Shown in pieces: positions 7,790-15,913 of a stretch of DNA of 64,000 nt. Source of the DNA: Bacteroides ilei (GTDB lineage Bacteria; Bacteroidota; Bacteroidia; Bacteroidales; Bacteroidaceae). Under the pieces are notes generated by a model, which saw only the letters and a list, made by a program, of their open reading frames with translations, did no database searches and was not told the origin of the DNA. The stretch spans positions 3,678,200 through 3,742,199 of the forward strand of contig NZ_LT635801.1 in assembly GCF_900128495.1 (NCBI RefSeq), written 5' to 3'. The position numbers and the translations under genes were made by a program. Position 1 is the stretch's first letter; each line of letters starts with the position of its first letter.

Positions 7790-9046
7790 ATGGTGGCTAA
7801 AATCAACCGGGGTGTATCGCTATACGGGGCGGTCATCTACAACCAGCGTAAAGTGGACGAGGCAACCGCCCGTATCATCGCGGGCAACCGCATGATTACC
7901 GACCTCAGCGGAAATCCCCACAATGTCATGCAGCAGACGCTGTGGGCTTTCGAGAGCTACCTCGCCGCCAACAGAAACACGGAGAAGCCGGTACTGCACA
8001 TCTCCCTGAATCCTTCGGTGGACGACCGCCTCACGGACGGGCAGTTCGCGGAACTGGCACGCGAGTACATGCAGAAGATGGGCTACGGCGACCAGCCCTA
8101 CATCGTCTATCTGCACGAAGACATTGACCGCAGGCATGTCCATATCGTCTCCACCTGCGTGAAGGAGAACGGCGAGAAAATCAGTGACGCATACGAATGG
8201 AACCGCTCGATGAAAGCCTGCCGGGAACTGGAAAACAAATTCGGGCTCAAACCTGTGGCAGACAAGCGGAACGAACTGCTGGCACCGTATCTAAAGAAAG
8301 CGGACTACCGGGACGGGGACGTGAAACGTCAGGTCGGCAATATCCTCAAGAGCGTGTTCACCGCCTACCGCTTCCAGACATTCGGGGAGTTCAGCGCCAT
8401 GCTCTCATGCTTCAACATCGAGGCCAAACAGGTTCGGGGAGAATTTGAAGGTTCACCATACAACGGTATCGTATATACCCTGACAGACGATACGGGCAGG
8501 CCGGTATGCACGCCTATCAAATCTTCGCTCATCGGCAAGCGCTTCGGCTACGAAGGGATAGAAAAAAGGATTGCCGTCAATGTCCGTGACTTCAGGAACC
8601 GGAAGTGGCAGCCGAAAATCCATGACACCGTCGCACTGGCCATGCACGGATGCCGTGGAAACCGGGAAGACTTCATCCGGATTCTCGGGGAAAAGGGTAT
8701 CGATGTGGTGTTCAGGGAAAACGAGGAAGGCCGCATCTACGGCGTGACTTTCATCGACCACAAGAACCGTGAGGTATATAACGGCTCCCGTCTGGGCAAG
8801 GAATTTTCCGCCAACGCCTTCGAACAGTTTTTCAGCAGGCCGCAGGAATTTCCGGAACAGGAAGCTCCCGGACAATATGCCGGCACCCGGGAAAGCCTTT
8901 CCGACAGCATGGAAAGTACCATCGAGCAGGCTTTCGGGATATTCAGTCCCGACATCAACGATCCTGACCCACAGGAAGAGGCACTCGCCCGCAAACTGCA
9001 ACGCAAGAAAAAGAAGAAAAAACGCCGTTCACGCGGCATATCCTGA
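7790..9046 (+). CDS. mobB: Relaxase MobB (MOBP-type)
   Basis: A 418-residue relaxase that nicks oriT and leads the strand into the recipient. The metal-binding motif HEDIDRRHVHIVST (about residues 109-122) is the three-histidine motif of relaxases, and the N-terminal YGAVIYNQRKV carries the candidate catalytic tyrosine. The C-terminus is lysine- and arginine-rich (RKLQRKKKKKKRRSRG), suitable for DNA or coupling-protein contact. It starts one base after the mobA stop and is followed by mobC, in the order usual for CTnDOT-like elements. The protein looks intact, unlike mobC, which carries an intron. Confidence 0.9.
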   Translation: MVAKINRGVSLYGAVIYNQRKVDEATARIIAGNRMITDLSGNPHNVMQQTLWAFESYLAANRNTEKPVLHISLNPSVDDRLTDGQFAELAREYMQKMGYGDQPYIVYLHEDIDRRHVHIVSTCVKENGEKISDAYEWNRSMKACRELENKFGLKPVADKRNELLAPYLKKADYRDGDVKRQVGNILKSVFTAYRFQTFGEFSAMLSCFNIEAKQVRGEFEGSPYNGIVYTLTDDTGRPVCTPIKSSLIGKRFGYEGIEKRIAVNVRDFRNRKWQPKIHDTVALAMHGCRGNREDFIRILGEKGIDVVFRENEEGRIYGVTFIDHKNREVYNGSRLGKEFSANAFEQFFSRPQEFPEQEAPGQYAGTRESLSDSMESTIEQAFGIFSPDINDPDPQEEALARKLQRKKKKKKRRSRGIS

Positions 9047-9080
9047 TTGTCAATTACCAACCATCAAAATTTTTACAGTT

Positions 9081-9998
9081 ATGCAACAAGAAGATGATTT
9101 GAGAGGACTGGCCAAGGTCATGGAGTTCATGCGTGCCATTTCCATCGTGTTTATTGTCATCCACGTCTACTGGTTCTGCTACGGGACATTCGTGGACATG
9201 GGTATCAACATTGGAGTCGTGGACAGAATCCTGCTGAACTTCCAAAGGACGGCAGGACTGTTCAGCAACCTGCTTGTGACGAAAGTGTTTGCCTTCATAT
9301 TCCTGGGCCTTTCGTGCCTGGGTACGAAAGGGGTCAAGAACCAGAAGATGACGTGGCGGAAGATATACGCCGCCTTCCTCGGCGGCATCGTCCTTTTCTT
9401 CATGAACTGGTGGATGCTCGACCTGCCGTTCAACCCGACGGTGAATGCGGCCGCATATACGCTGACGCTCACCGCAGGCTACATTCTCCTGCTCATGTCG
9501 GGAATATGGATCAGCCGTATGCTGAAGCACAACCTCATGGAGGATGTGTTCAACACCGCCAACGAAAGTTTCATGCAGGAAACCAGGCTTATGGAAAACG
9601 AGTATTCCGTCAACCTGCCCACGAAATTTGTCTATCAGGGCAAGGAATGGGACGGCTGGATTAACATCGTGAACCCGTTCCGAGCCTCCATCGTGCTGGG
9701 AACCCCGGGCTCGGGAAAGAGTTATGCCGTGGTGAACAACTACATCAAACAGCAGATCGAGAAATCCTTTGCCATGTATATCTACGACTACAAGTTTCCT
9801 GACCTCTCGGAAATAGCCTACAACCATCTGCTCAAACACAGGCAGAGTTACAAGGTCAAACCGGAATTCTACGTCATCAATTTCGACGACCCCAGACGCA
9901 GCCACCGCTGCAATCCGATCAATCCGAGATTCATGGCAGACATCAGCGATGCCTACGAATCAGCCTACACAATAATGCTCAATTTGAACAAGACCTGG
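9081..9998 (+). CDS. mobC: MobC coupling protein, exon 1
   Basis: The first 306 codons of a TraG/VirD4-type coupling protein, the ATPase that links the relaxosome to the transfer channel. About four membrane helices fill residues 15-160, followed by the Walker A motif LGTPGSGKS near residues 206-214. The frame is interrupted after a TGG codon at 9998 by a group II intron (9999-12414). Joining 9998 to 12415 restores a continuous frame of 677 codons with the expected family sequence (..NKTW-IQKQGDFF..), so splicing should give a normal protein. Without splicing, translation stops two codons into the intron. Confidence 0.88.
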
Positions 9999-10640
9999 GT
10001 GTGACCTGGAAAGTCACGTAATTGATTGTTAAACAACAATGTATATTGTAAGATTTAACCCGCTGTTCCGTCAGCGGTAGCCTACTATAAGGTGCATCTC
10101 CAGTGATGGGTTGTGCCAAGCTTATAGGACAAAGTACACTTTCCGAAAGGACAAGACTGAACCGTGAGGGAAAGTCAAGGGTGGTTAGTATCATACTGCC
10201 AAGTGGCGAGGCTGGATAGCATGGTTAACGTAAGTGAACTGACTTTAGCCGTCGTAAGGTTTGAAGGAGCGCAAGATACTTTAGCTCTCACCAAAAGGTA
10301 AGCAGTCGGATAACCCTTGCCCATGTTAGGGTTACACGGACATAGAACTGCCGGCGGACTTGGCAGAACCTAAACTATCCGTTTGTCAATTACGTGGAAC
10401 AGGGCAAGCCTGTATCTCTCTCGTAAGAAAACGAGTAAGCAAACCGCAAGGCAAGCCGAATGGGGTGCAGGTATGAGATAACGGAAAAAGCGAACGCCAT
10501 CCTGTAATGGGGTGGATACGGATTGAATCGACATCACGGGTTGCTGTTGGTGACATCATCCGACACGAAAGTGGGCAGACTTCCGTATATGGTAACTCTT
10601 TACAAGATAACTTATAGAACTTTCAAAAGGAGGAAAGCAA

Positions 10641-12293
10641 ATGAACGAAACTAAAACATCGTGTGCGCCTGCTGACAACAGGAATCAGACTTGGGACGGT
10701 ATGGACTGGTCCAAGTGTGAAACCTATGTCCGAAAGCTACAAGCGCGTATTGTAAAGGCTCAGAAAGAAGGCAGACATAATAAGGTAAAAGCCTTACAAT
10801 GGATGCTTACTCACTCTTTTTACGCCAAGGCATTGGCGGTAAAGAGGGTTACTTCCAACAAAGGGAAGAATACGTCTGGAGTAGATAAACAGCTTTGGGA
10901 TTCTCCCAAGCGCAAGTACAAAGCAATTGATGAACTCAAACGCCGTGGTTATAAACCTCAACCGCTCCGTAGGGTTCATATCAAGAAAAAGAACGGCAAA
11001 CTTCGACCGTTGGGAATACCGACAATGAAAGACAGAGCGATGCAAGCATTATACCTAATGGCTTTGGAACCGATAGCCGAAACGACAGGCGACCGTTTTT
11101 CCTATGGTTTCCGCAAGAAACGCAGGACAATGGACGCTATCCGTCAGATTGACACGGTTCTAAACCGCCAACATTCCCCCGAATGGATTTTGGAGGGAGA
11201 TATTAAAGGCTGCTTCGACCACATCAGCCACGACTGGCTTCTTAATCATATTCCTATGGATAAGACGATACTCAGAAAATGGCTGAAATGTGGAGCTGTA
11301 TTCAATGGCAAACTGTTCCCGACAGAAGAAGGTACACCACAAGGAGGTATCATATCACCGACACTTGCAAATATGGCACTTGACGGACTTCAACCACTCT
11401 TGGCCGAAAGATTCAAAAGACGTTTCATCAACTATAAGACATTCCACTACAAAGTGAATCTTATCAGATATGCGGACGATTTTATAATCACTGGTCGGGA
11501 TAAGGAGCTTTTGGAAAACGAGGTCAAACCTATAGTAATAGAATTTCTCAAAGAACGAGGTCTTACTTTATCCGAAGAGAAAACTACCATTACAAACATA
11601 CACAACGGTTTTGATTTCTTAGGTTTCAATATAAGGAAGTTTGGCAAAAGGCTATACACGTCACCGTCAAAAGAGGCACAGAAACGCTTTAGAGCTAAAA
11701 TCAGTGACATCGTTAAAGGACATAAAACGTGTAAGCAGGAATCACTGATACGAATGCTCAATCCTGTAATTACAGGCTGGGGAAATTACTACCGATATGG
11801 TGCATCAACCGCTGCTTTTCATGATTGCGACTACCACATTTATAACCTCACGAAACAATGGGCTTTACGCCGTCATCCGAAGAAACGCATAACCTGGGTG
11901 GCAGACAAGTATTGGCACGAAGTTCGGGGGCGTAAATGGACATTTGCATGGAAATATGAATCAAAGAACAAGAAAGTAAATTACTTGACTCTTAAAAGGT
12001 TGTCGGATATACATTATACTCCGTATAAACAAATCAAGGGTGAAGCAAATCCTTTCGACCCTGAATATGATGATTATTTCTATCAGCGAAAGGAACAACA
12101 AATGCTGGAATCTCTCAAGGGACGTAAGTCTCTCTTATATTTATGGAACAAGCAGAATCGGACATGTCCGTTATGTGGAAAAGTTATAGATTGTACAAAA
12201 GCATGGAACGTCAACGAAATACATGTTAACGGTTCGATTGTACGACAACTTGTCCACAACAACTGCTACAAGCAAAATAAACGAAAATGTTGA
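10641..12293 (+). CDS. ltrA: Group II intron reverse transcriptase/maturase
   Basis: A 550-residue intron-encoded protein of the LtrA type. The RT domain spans about residues 60-340 with the catalytic YADD at 277-280 (in LIRYADDFIITG) and the motif EGTPQGGIISP upstream. The maturase X domain follows (RMLNPVITGWGNYYRYG). The C-terminus has an HNH-like zinc part (CPLCGKVIDC...LVHNNCY), but the usual His-His pair and final CH are not seen, so endonuclease activity is doubtful. A strong Shine-Dalgarno sequence (AAAGGAGG) precedes the ATG, unusual for Bacteroidetes and consistent with a broad-host mobile origin. It helps splicing and retrohoming of the intron. Confidence 0.93.
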   Translation: MNETKTSCAPADNRNQTWDGMDWSKCETYVRKLQARIVKAQKEGRHNKVKALQWMLTHSFYAKALAVKRVTSNKGKNTSGVDKQLWDSPKRKYKAIDELKRRGYKPQPLRRVHIKKKNGKLRPLGIPTMKDRAMQALYLMALEPIAETTGDRFSYGFRKKRRTMDAIRQIDTVLNRQHSPEWILEGDIKGCFDHISHDWLLNHIPMDKTILRKWLKCGAVFNGKLFPTEEGTPQGGIISPTLANMALDGLQPLLAERFKRRFINYKTFHYKVNLIRYADDFIITGRDKELLENEVKPIVIEFLKERGLTLSEEKTTITNIHNGFDFLGFNIRKFGKRLYTSPSKEAQKRFRAKISDIVKGHKTCKQESLIRMLNPVITGWGNYYRYGASTAAFHDCDYHIYNLTKQWALRRHPKKRITWVADKYWHEVRGRKWTFAWKYESKNKKVNYLTLKRLSDIHYTPYKQIKGEANPFDPEYDDYFYQRKEQQMLESLKGRKSLLYLWNKQNRTCPLCGKVIDCTKAWNVNEIHVNGSIVRQLVHNNCYKQNKRKC

Positions 12294-12339
12294 AAGTATG
12301 AGCCGATTTCTAATAACAAATAGGAATATTGAGTTGCTT

Positions 12340-12373
12340 GAGCCGTATGAGGGGAAACTCTCACGTACGGTTC
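12340..12373 (+). ncRNA. Group II intron domain V
   Basis: The catalytic hairpin of the ribozyme: GAGCCGTATGAG, a GGGGAAACTC tetraloop region and the complementary CTCACGTACGGTTC. It carries the bulge and AGC-like catalytic triad expected near the base. The predicted branch-point domain VI follows directly. Confidence 0.9.
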
Positions 12374-12414
12374 TTAGGGGAGGAAGAGGCAGCAATGCCT
12401 CTGACTTACCCGAT

Positions 12415-13530
12415 ATACAGAAACAGGGTGACTTTTTCGTGGAATCCCCGATTATTCTGCTCGCTGCAATTATCTGGTATTTACGGATTTATAAGGACGG
12501 AAAGTATTGTACGTTTCCTCATGCAATCGAATTTCTTAACAAGCCGTATGCGGATATTTTCACGATTCTGACCTCGTATCCGTCCCTCGAAAACTACCTT
12601 TCCCCATTTATGGACGCATGGCAAGGCGGAGCTCAAGATCAGCTCCAGGGCCAGATAGCAAGTGCGAAAATCCCGCTTTCACGCATGATTTCACCACAGC
12701 TTTATTGGGTGATGACAGGGGACGATTTCACCCTTGACCTGAACAATCCCGAACACCCCAAAATCCTCTGCGTGGGTAATAATCCTGACCGCCAGAATAT
12801 CTATTCTGCGGCATTGGGACTGTACAATTCCCGTATCGTGAAGCTCGTGAACAAAAAAGGACAGCTCAAGAGTTCCATCATCATCGACGAGCTTCCGACC
12901 ATCTATTTCCGCGGTATCGACAACCTGATTGCGACCGCCCGAAGCAACAAGGTGGCCGTCTGTCTTGGCTTCCAGGACTTCTCGCAGCTGGCACGCGACT
13001 ACGGCGACAAGGAAGCGAAGGTAATCCAAAACACGGTGGGCAACATCTTCAGCGGACAGGTGGTCGGAGAAACGGCAAAATCATTGTCGGAACGGTTCGG
13101 CAAGATACTCCAGCAGCGGCAGTCCATATCCATCAACCGTCAGGACACTTCGACTTCCATCAATACGCAGCTCGATTCCCTGATACCCGCCTCCAAGATA
13201 GCCAACCTCTCGCAGGGCACATTCGTGGGTAGCGTGGCAGACAATTTCGGAGAAGAGATAGACCAGAAGATTTTTCATGCCCGCATCATCGTGGACAGCG
13301 CAAAGGTATCGGAGGAAATGAAAGCCTACAAGAAAATCCCTGTCATCAACGAGTTCAGGGACGCGGACGGAAACGACATCATGCAGCAACAGATTGACCG
13401 CAACTACTCGCAGATAAAGGCGGACGTGTTGCAGATAATAGAAGAAGAGATGGAAAGAATAAAAAATGATCCGGAACTGAGACACCTCATCCCGCAGCAA
13501 GAGGGAGAGGGAAACAATGACGGTGAATAG
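12415..13530 (+). CDS. mobC: MobC coupling protein, exon 2
   Basis: The last 371 codons of mobC. It begins IQKQGDFFVESPIILLAA and includes the Walker B-like segment SSIIIDELPTIYF and the downstream FQDFSQL sensor motif of TraG/VirD4 ATPases. The C-terminus is helical and charged. The intron separates Walker A (exon 1) from Walker B (exon 2), so an unspliced transcript cannot make an active ATPase. An in-frame open stretch runs from inside the intron (from 12223) into this exon, so a truncated C-terminal polypeptide could in principle be made from unspliced RNA; I regard that as incidental. Confidence 0.88.
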   Translation: MQKQGDFFVESPIILLAAIIWYLRIYKDGKYCTFPHAIEFLNKPYADIFTILTSYPSLENYLSPFMDAWQGGAQDQLQGQIASAKIPLSRMISPQLYWVMTGDDFTLDLNNPEHPKILCVGNNPDRQNIYSAALGLYNSRIVKLVNKKGQLKSSIIIDELPTIYFRGIDNLIATARSNKVAVCLGFQDFSQLARDYGDKEAKVIQNTVGNIFSGQVVGETAKSLSERFGKILQQRQSISINRQDTSTSINTQLDSLIPASKIANLSQGTFVGSVADNFGEEIDQKIFHARIIVDSAKVSEEMKAYKKIPVINEFRDADGNDIMQQQIDRNYSQIKADVLQIIEEEMERIKNDPELRHLIPQQEGEGNNDGE

Positions 13531-13572
13531 ACGAAAGCGGAGACCGCTGTTTTATTTCCGCCTGCAAAGGTC

Positions 13573-13689
13573 GTCCCGTGCCCGCTGGATCGCGCAAGGC
13601 CGGGCCCCTCCGGGGTTTGCTGAAAAAATCATCCTCGCCCGAGTGCTCCGGTATTTTTTCGCAAAGCCTTGCACAATCCGGCACGGGAC
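13573..13689. repeat. Long imperfect palindrome, copy 1
   Basis: Arms GTCCCGTGCC..GGATCGCGCAAGGC (13573-13600) and GCCTTGCACAATCCGGCACGGGAC (13666-13689) enclose a conserved core: AAAAAATCATCCTCGC, a G/C-rich turn, then CTCCGGTATTTTTT. The same core recurs at 24486-24596 and 25034-25186, but with different arms that are again self-complementary. It occupies the gap between mobC and the next gene. Confidence 0.85.
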
Positions 13690-13750
13690 AGAAAGGCAGG
13701 CAAGAAATAAAATACCGGCTTGACAAGCCGCAAATGTCTAACTCAAAAAA

Positions 13751-14017
13751 ATGAAAGATATGAGCAGAAGCAACTTCACCCCGATGGAAAGATTCCATGA
13801 GATTCTAAACGGACACGAACTACAGGCCATGAACGTGGGTATAAACCATATCCGCATCTTCAGGGACGGCCGGAAAATGTTCGATTACTATCCGCTAAGA
13901 ATGAAACTCTTCGACTACCACAACTGGTACCAGCTTACCTATCCATCCTTCGGCAATGGCGACGGGAAATGGGAACAGGAACTTCAAGAGATAATCGGCA
14001 GACTTTCCGCCGCATAA
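13751..14017 (+). CDS. Small hypothetical ICE protein (88 aa)
   Basis: A short soluble protein with motifs FTPMERFHEIL, GINHIRIFRDGRKMFDYYPLRMKLFDY and a helical C-terminus. I cannot give a function. It lies downstream of mobC and palindrome copy 1, on the same strand as two further small genes, and has the same base composition as the mob genes, so it belongs to the element backbone rather than to the AT-rich cargo. A second ATG at 13760 is an equally plausible start. Confidence 0.6.
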   Translation: MKDMSRSNFTPMERFHEILNGHELQAMNVGINHIRIFRDGRKMFDYYPLRMKLFDYHNWYQLTYPSFGNGDGKWEQELQEIIGRLSAA

Positions 14018-14027
14018 ACGGTATATT

Positions 14028-14279
14028 ATGGCAGCGCACATGAAACAGACGGAATGGGACAACATCCCCGAATGGGCCATATATGCCCTGGAATACGGAA
14101 CGGAAGAGGATGGCAGCCTGAACGAAGAGGAACGGGCTATGATTGATAAGTTTGTCGGCACACATTTCCCGAAAGGATACACGATGAGCGTGGATTGGAA
14201 CGCCTGCAACGAGTTTGACCGCTATCCCGCATTTGGAGAGCCTTGCAAGACCTGCAAGGTTCTTTTTGTTTCACCATAA
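14028..14279 (+). CDS. Small acidic hypothetical protein (83 aa)
   Basis: An acidic protein with the segment WDNIPEWAIYALEYGTEEDGSL, a helix EEERAMIDKFV and two C-terminal cysteines (PCKTCKV) that could bind a metal or form a disulfide. It begins ten bases after the previous gene, so the three small genes here are probably one operon. I do not recognise a family. Similar small acidic proteins are frequent in Bacteroides mobile elements; some act as DNA mimics, but that is only a possibility here. Confidence 0.6.
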   Translation: MAAHMKQTEWDNIPEWAIYALEYGTEEDGSLNEEERAMIDKFVGTHFPKGYTMSVDWNACNEFDRYPAFGEPCKTCKVLFVSP

Positions 14280-14291
14280 ATAGACAGAAAG

Positions 14292-14822
14292 ATGAAAAGA
14301 ATGACACTGAGCGAATATCTCGCAGTCCCGGAGGATTACCGGGGAGTATGGACTACCGAACGATGGGACATTCCCGATTGGGAGACCAAAAGAAAAAGCC
14401 ACATGGGAAAACGTACACTGATGGTATATGACAGAGGCACGTGCCTGCTTGTCGAGGGACTGAGCCTTGAAATTGTGGACGACAGTGCCTGGAAGAAGCC
14501 GGAGGAAATCAAGAAGGAAATCCGTGAAAAATATCAGGAGTACCGTACTGAAAAAGGACATGAACCGTATTTTCTCGAATGTGTCATACGCTGGAATGAC
14601 ACCTTGGAAATGCTGGAGGCAAGAATCGTCCTGAACATGGATTCCGACACGAAAATGGATGGTGAAGTCTTCTTCTACTGCGATACTTTGGACAGCCTGC
14701 TGTCGCTGGCTGACAAAAGCGGGGAAGATTTTGTCATAGCAGGATGTTTCGGCTTCGGTGAATATGAAGAACTATACAGGCAAAATAAAAAGAGAGGGTG
14801 CATCAAATATATTGCAATTTGA
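14292..14822 (+). CDS. Hypothetical ICE protein (176 aa)
   Basis: A soluble protein beginning MKRMTLSEYLAVPEDYRGVW, with a lysine/glutamate-rich helix around residues 65-90 (KKPEEIKKEIREKYQEY) and a beta-rich C-terminal half. No recognised motif, signal peptide or membrane helix. It is the last of three closely spaced plus-strand genes after mobC and ends 40 bases before the convergent AT-rich immunity-like array begins. Codon use matches the element backbone. Function unknown. Confidence 0.6.
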   Translation: MKRMTLSEYLAVPEDYRGVWTTERWDIPDWETKRKSHMGKRTLMVYDRGTCLLVEGLSLEIVDDSAWKKPEEIKKEIREKYQEYRTEKGHEPYFLECVIRWNDTLEMLEARIVLNMDSDTKMDGEVFFYCDTLDSLLSLADKSGEDFVIAGCFGFGEYEELYRQNKKRGCIKYIAI

Positions 14823-14863
14823 TACACTCTCAAAATTCAGAGGTTGAAAATGCGCTCTTATTG

Positions 14864-15274
14864 TTAACAATCAATTAGGAAAAAGAATTTTCCTCTTAAT
14901 GCATATGGAATGATAACAGTTTTATAAAGTATAACATAAAAAAGTATCCCTCCAATTACACTTATCGGTAATATGCTATATATTACATAGTTATGTATTG
15001 TTCTATTGTATTTCGAATGTTTGTACTTTTCTAATATAGAATTGGTTTGCCTAATATACTTTATCAATGAATGCATAAGCATTAAAATAGCATATACTAA
15101 ATATAACATTAAAGTCATATTATTTTTGTCACTCTCGAAAAATGCTATTACAATCCCCATAATGGGGAAACACAAAAAGAATTTAACAGAAGTTATAAAT
15201 AATATACTATTTACTATGGCACAATCATTTTTTCTCTTGTACCATACATACATTCTATAATATATATAATCCAT
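14864..15274 (-). CDS. Integral membrane protein, unknown
   Basis: A 136-residue AT-rich protein with about four hydrophobic helices (SILFITSVKFFLCFPIMGIVIAFF, a second near LMLYLVYAILMLM, a third near IYSILPISVIGGILFYVILY). The ATG at 15274 is preferred; an upstream extension would begin with GTG and overlap the preceding remnant. It is the last gene of the minus-strand immunity-like array. Membrane immunity proteins against membrane-acting toxins are common in such arrays, so an immunity role is plausible, but there is no motif to prove it. Confidence 0.5.
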   Translation of the reverse strand: MDYIYYRMYVWYKRKNDCAIVNSILFITSVKFFLCFPIMGIVIAFFESDKNNMTLMLYLVYAILMLMHSLIKYIRQTNSILEKYKHSKYNRTIHNYVIYSILPISVIGGILFYVILYKTVIIPYALRGKFFFLIDC

Positions 15275-15276
15275 TC

Positions 15277-15442
15277 TCACCACTTTAACAAAGCTCCGTT
15301 ATTTTTATCAAAATTATCATCGATATAATAATCTAAATGTTCACCTATAGAATTACCCGTAAATAATGTCACCATTCTTTGAATGAGTAACTTCCAAATG
15401 AGAGAACCGCATTAACAGTTTTTCCAAATCTTTTTTATCCAT
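15277..15442 (-). pseudogene. Chimeric immunity-gene remnant (SUKH 5' end joined to a foreign 3' end)
   Basis: The first ~24 codons (MDKKDLEKLLMRFSHL.VTHSKNG) are nearly identical to the start of the SMI1/KNR4 gene at 19278, and the upstream DNA is repeated too. After that the frame shifts and continues with a different C-terminus ending DNFDKNNGALLKW and a stop. It is therefore a short fusion of two broken genes, not a functional protein. The second half looks like the tail of another immunity-type protein. Confidence 0.8.
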
Positions 15443-15597
15443 GATTATTCTTTTATCTGACGGTTAGTACTATTCTTTCCGAGTTATCGCCAAAGATACT
15501 GTAAATCAACGGCTATCTACAAAGATATGAAACATTCCATATAATCTCTCATAAAAGACAGACTATCTTTATAATGATTGGAAATTATTCAGAATCA
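15372..15597. repeat. Direct repeat, copy 1 (promoter and 5' end of an immunity gene)
   Basis: This 226 bp segment matches 19208-19433 with roughly a dozen scattered substitutions and no visible length change. It contains the start of the SUKH gene and its promoter (TATCTTTG read leftwards at 15498-15491). The two copies flank 3.6 kb of immunity-like genes in the same orientation. Confidence 0.88.
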
Positions 15598-15644
15598 CAT
15601 ATTTAGTTGAATCTTCTACTCGTATTTATGGGGAAATAATGGTA

Positions 15645-15764
15645 TTACTGTGTGCTGGAAATCTTAAGTCCTTGTTTATAGAAATATATCAAATTAAATA
15701 TAGCTTGTCCAAATAGAATATAAATCAAAGCCGAAAGGAAGATTGTCAATAATTTTATACTCAT
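15645..15764 (-). CDS. Tiny hydrophobic ORF (39 aa)
   Basis: Reads as one membrane helix (IFLSALIYILFGQAIFNLIYFY) with a short basic tail. It lies between the direct repeat and the Rhs remnant, with no promoter I can name. It may be a remnant of a membrane immunity protein or a genuine small protein; I cannot tell which. Confidence 0.25.
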   Translation of the reverse strand: MSIKLLTIFLSALIYILFGQAIFNLIYFYKQGLKISSTQ

Positions 15765-15788
15765 TCATGAATTATTGCTTTTATCTTG

Positions 15789-15913
15789 TTACGCTCCAGT
15801 GCCTTTAATAATGGAGTTGTGGCTGTCGTAAGTCATTCTATGGCACCTGTTCCGTCCTCGGGTGATACTGGTAACACGTTCCATAACGTCATACTTGAAT
15901 AATAGAGAATCAC
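15789..15913 (-). pseudogene. Rhs/YD-repeat fragment
   Basis: The short frame contains FKYDVMERVTSITRG followed by MTYDSHNSIIK. This has the spacing of an Rhs YD repeat (YDxxxRvtsvTrg...yTYDsxgn). The rest of the Rhs core and toxin tip is absent, so it is a scrap left by recombination. It ties the array to polymorphic-toxin loci. Confidence 0.6.

Larger units (their letters stand above)
9999..12414 (+). mobile_element. Group II intron inserted in mobC
   Basis: The 5' end GTGTGACC fits the group II consensus GUGYG. A 34-nt domain V lies at 12340-12373 (starting GAGCCGTATGAGGGG, ending ACGTACGGTTC), followed by a domain VI stem around GAGGCAGCAATGCCTC and an end in AT (consensus AY). The intron carries its own maturase/reverse transcriptase in domain IV. 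Boundaries were set by requiring that the mobC frame be restored, and this agrees exactly with both intron end signals. Bases 10005-10640 hold domains I-III and contain no other gene. Confidence 0.93.

Noticed and set aside
9054..9905. 283-codon minus-strand frame opposite mobC
   Set aside because: Antisense to mobC exon 1, which has membrane helices and Walker A; the antisense peptide is low in recognisable features and rich in His/Val as expected for a shadow.
8769..10004. A 411-codon gene running from inside mobB to the intron
   Set aside because: The natural start of MobC is the ATG at 9081; the first hundred codons of the longer frame are out-of-phase mobB.
10005..10640. Retron or diversity-generating system linked to the reverse transcriptase
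   Set aside because: The RT carries a maturase domain, and a domain V and exact intron ends are present, so it is a group II intron.
12223..13530. A 435-codon gene starting inside the intron
   Set aside because: The first 64 codons are intron RNA, including domain V. The real coding part is mobC exon 2 joined by splicing to exon 1.
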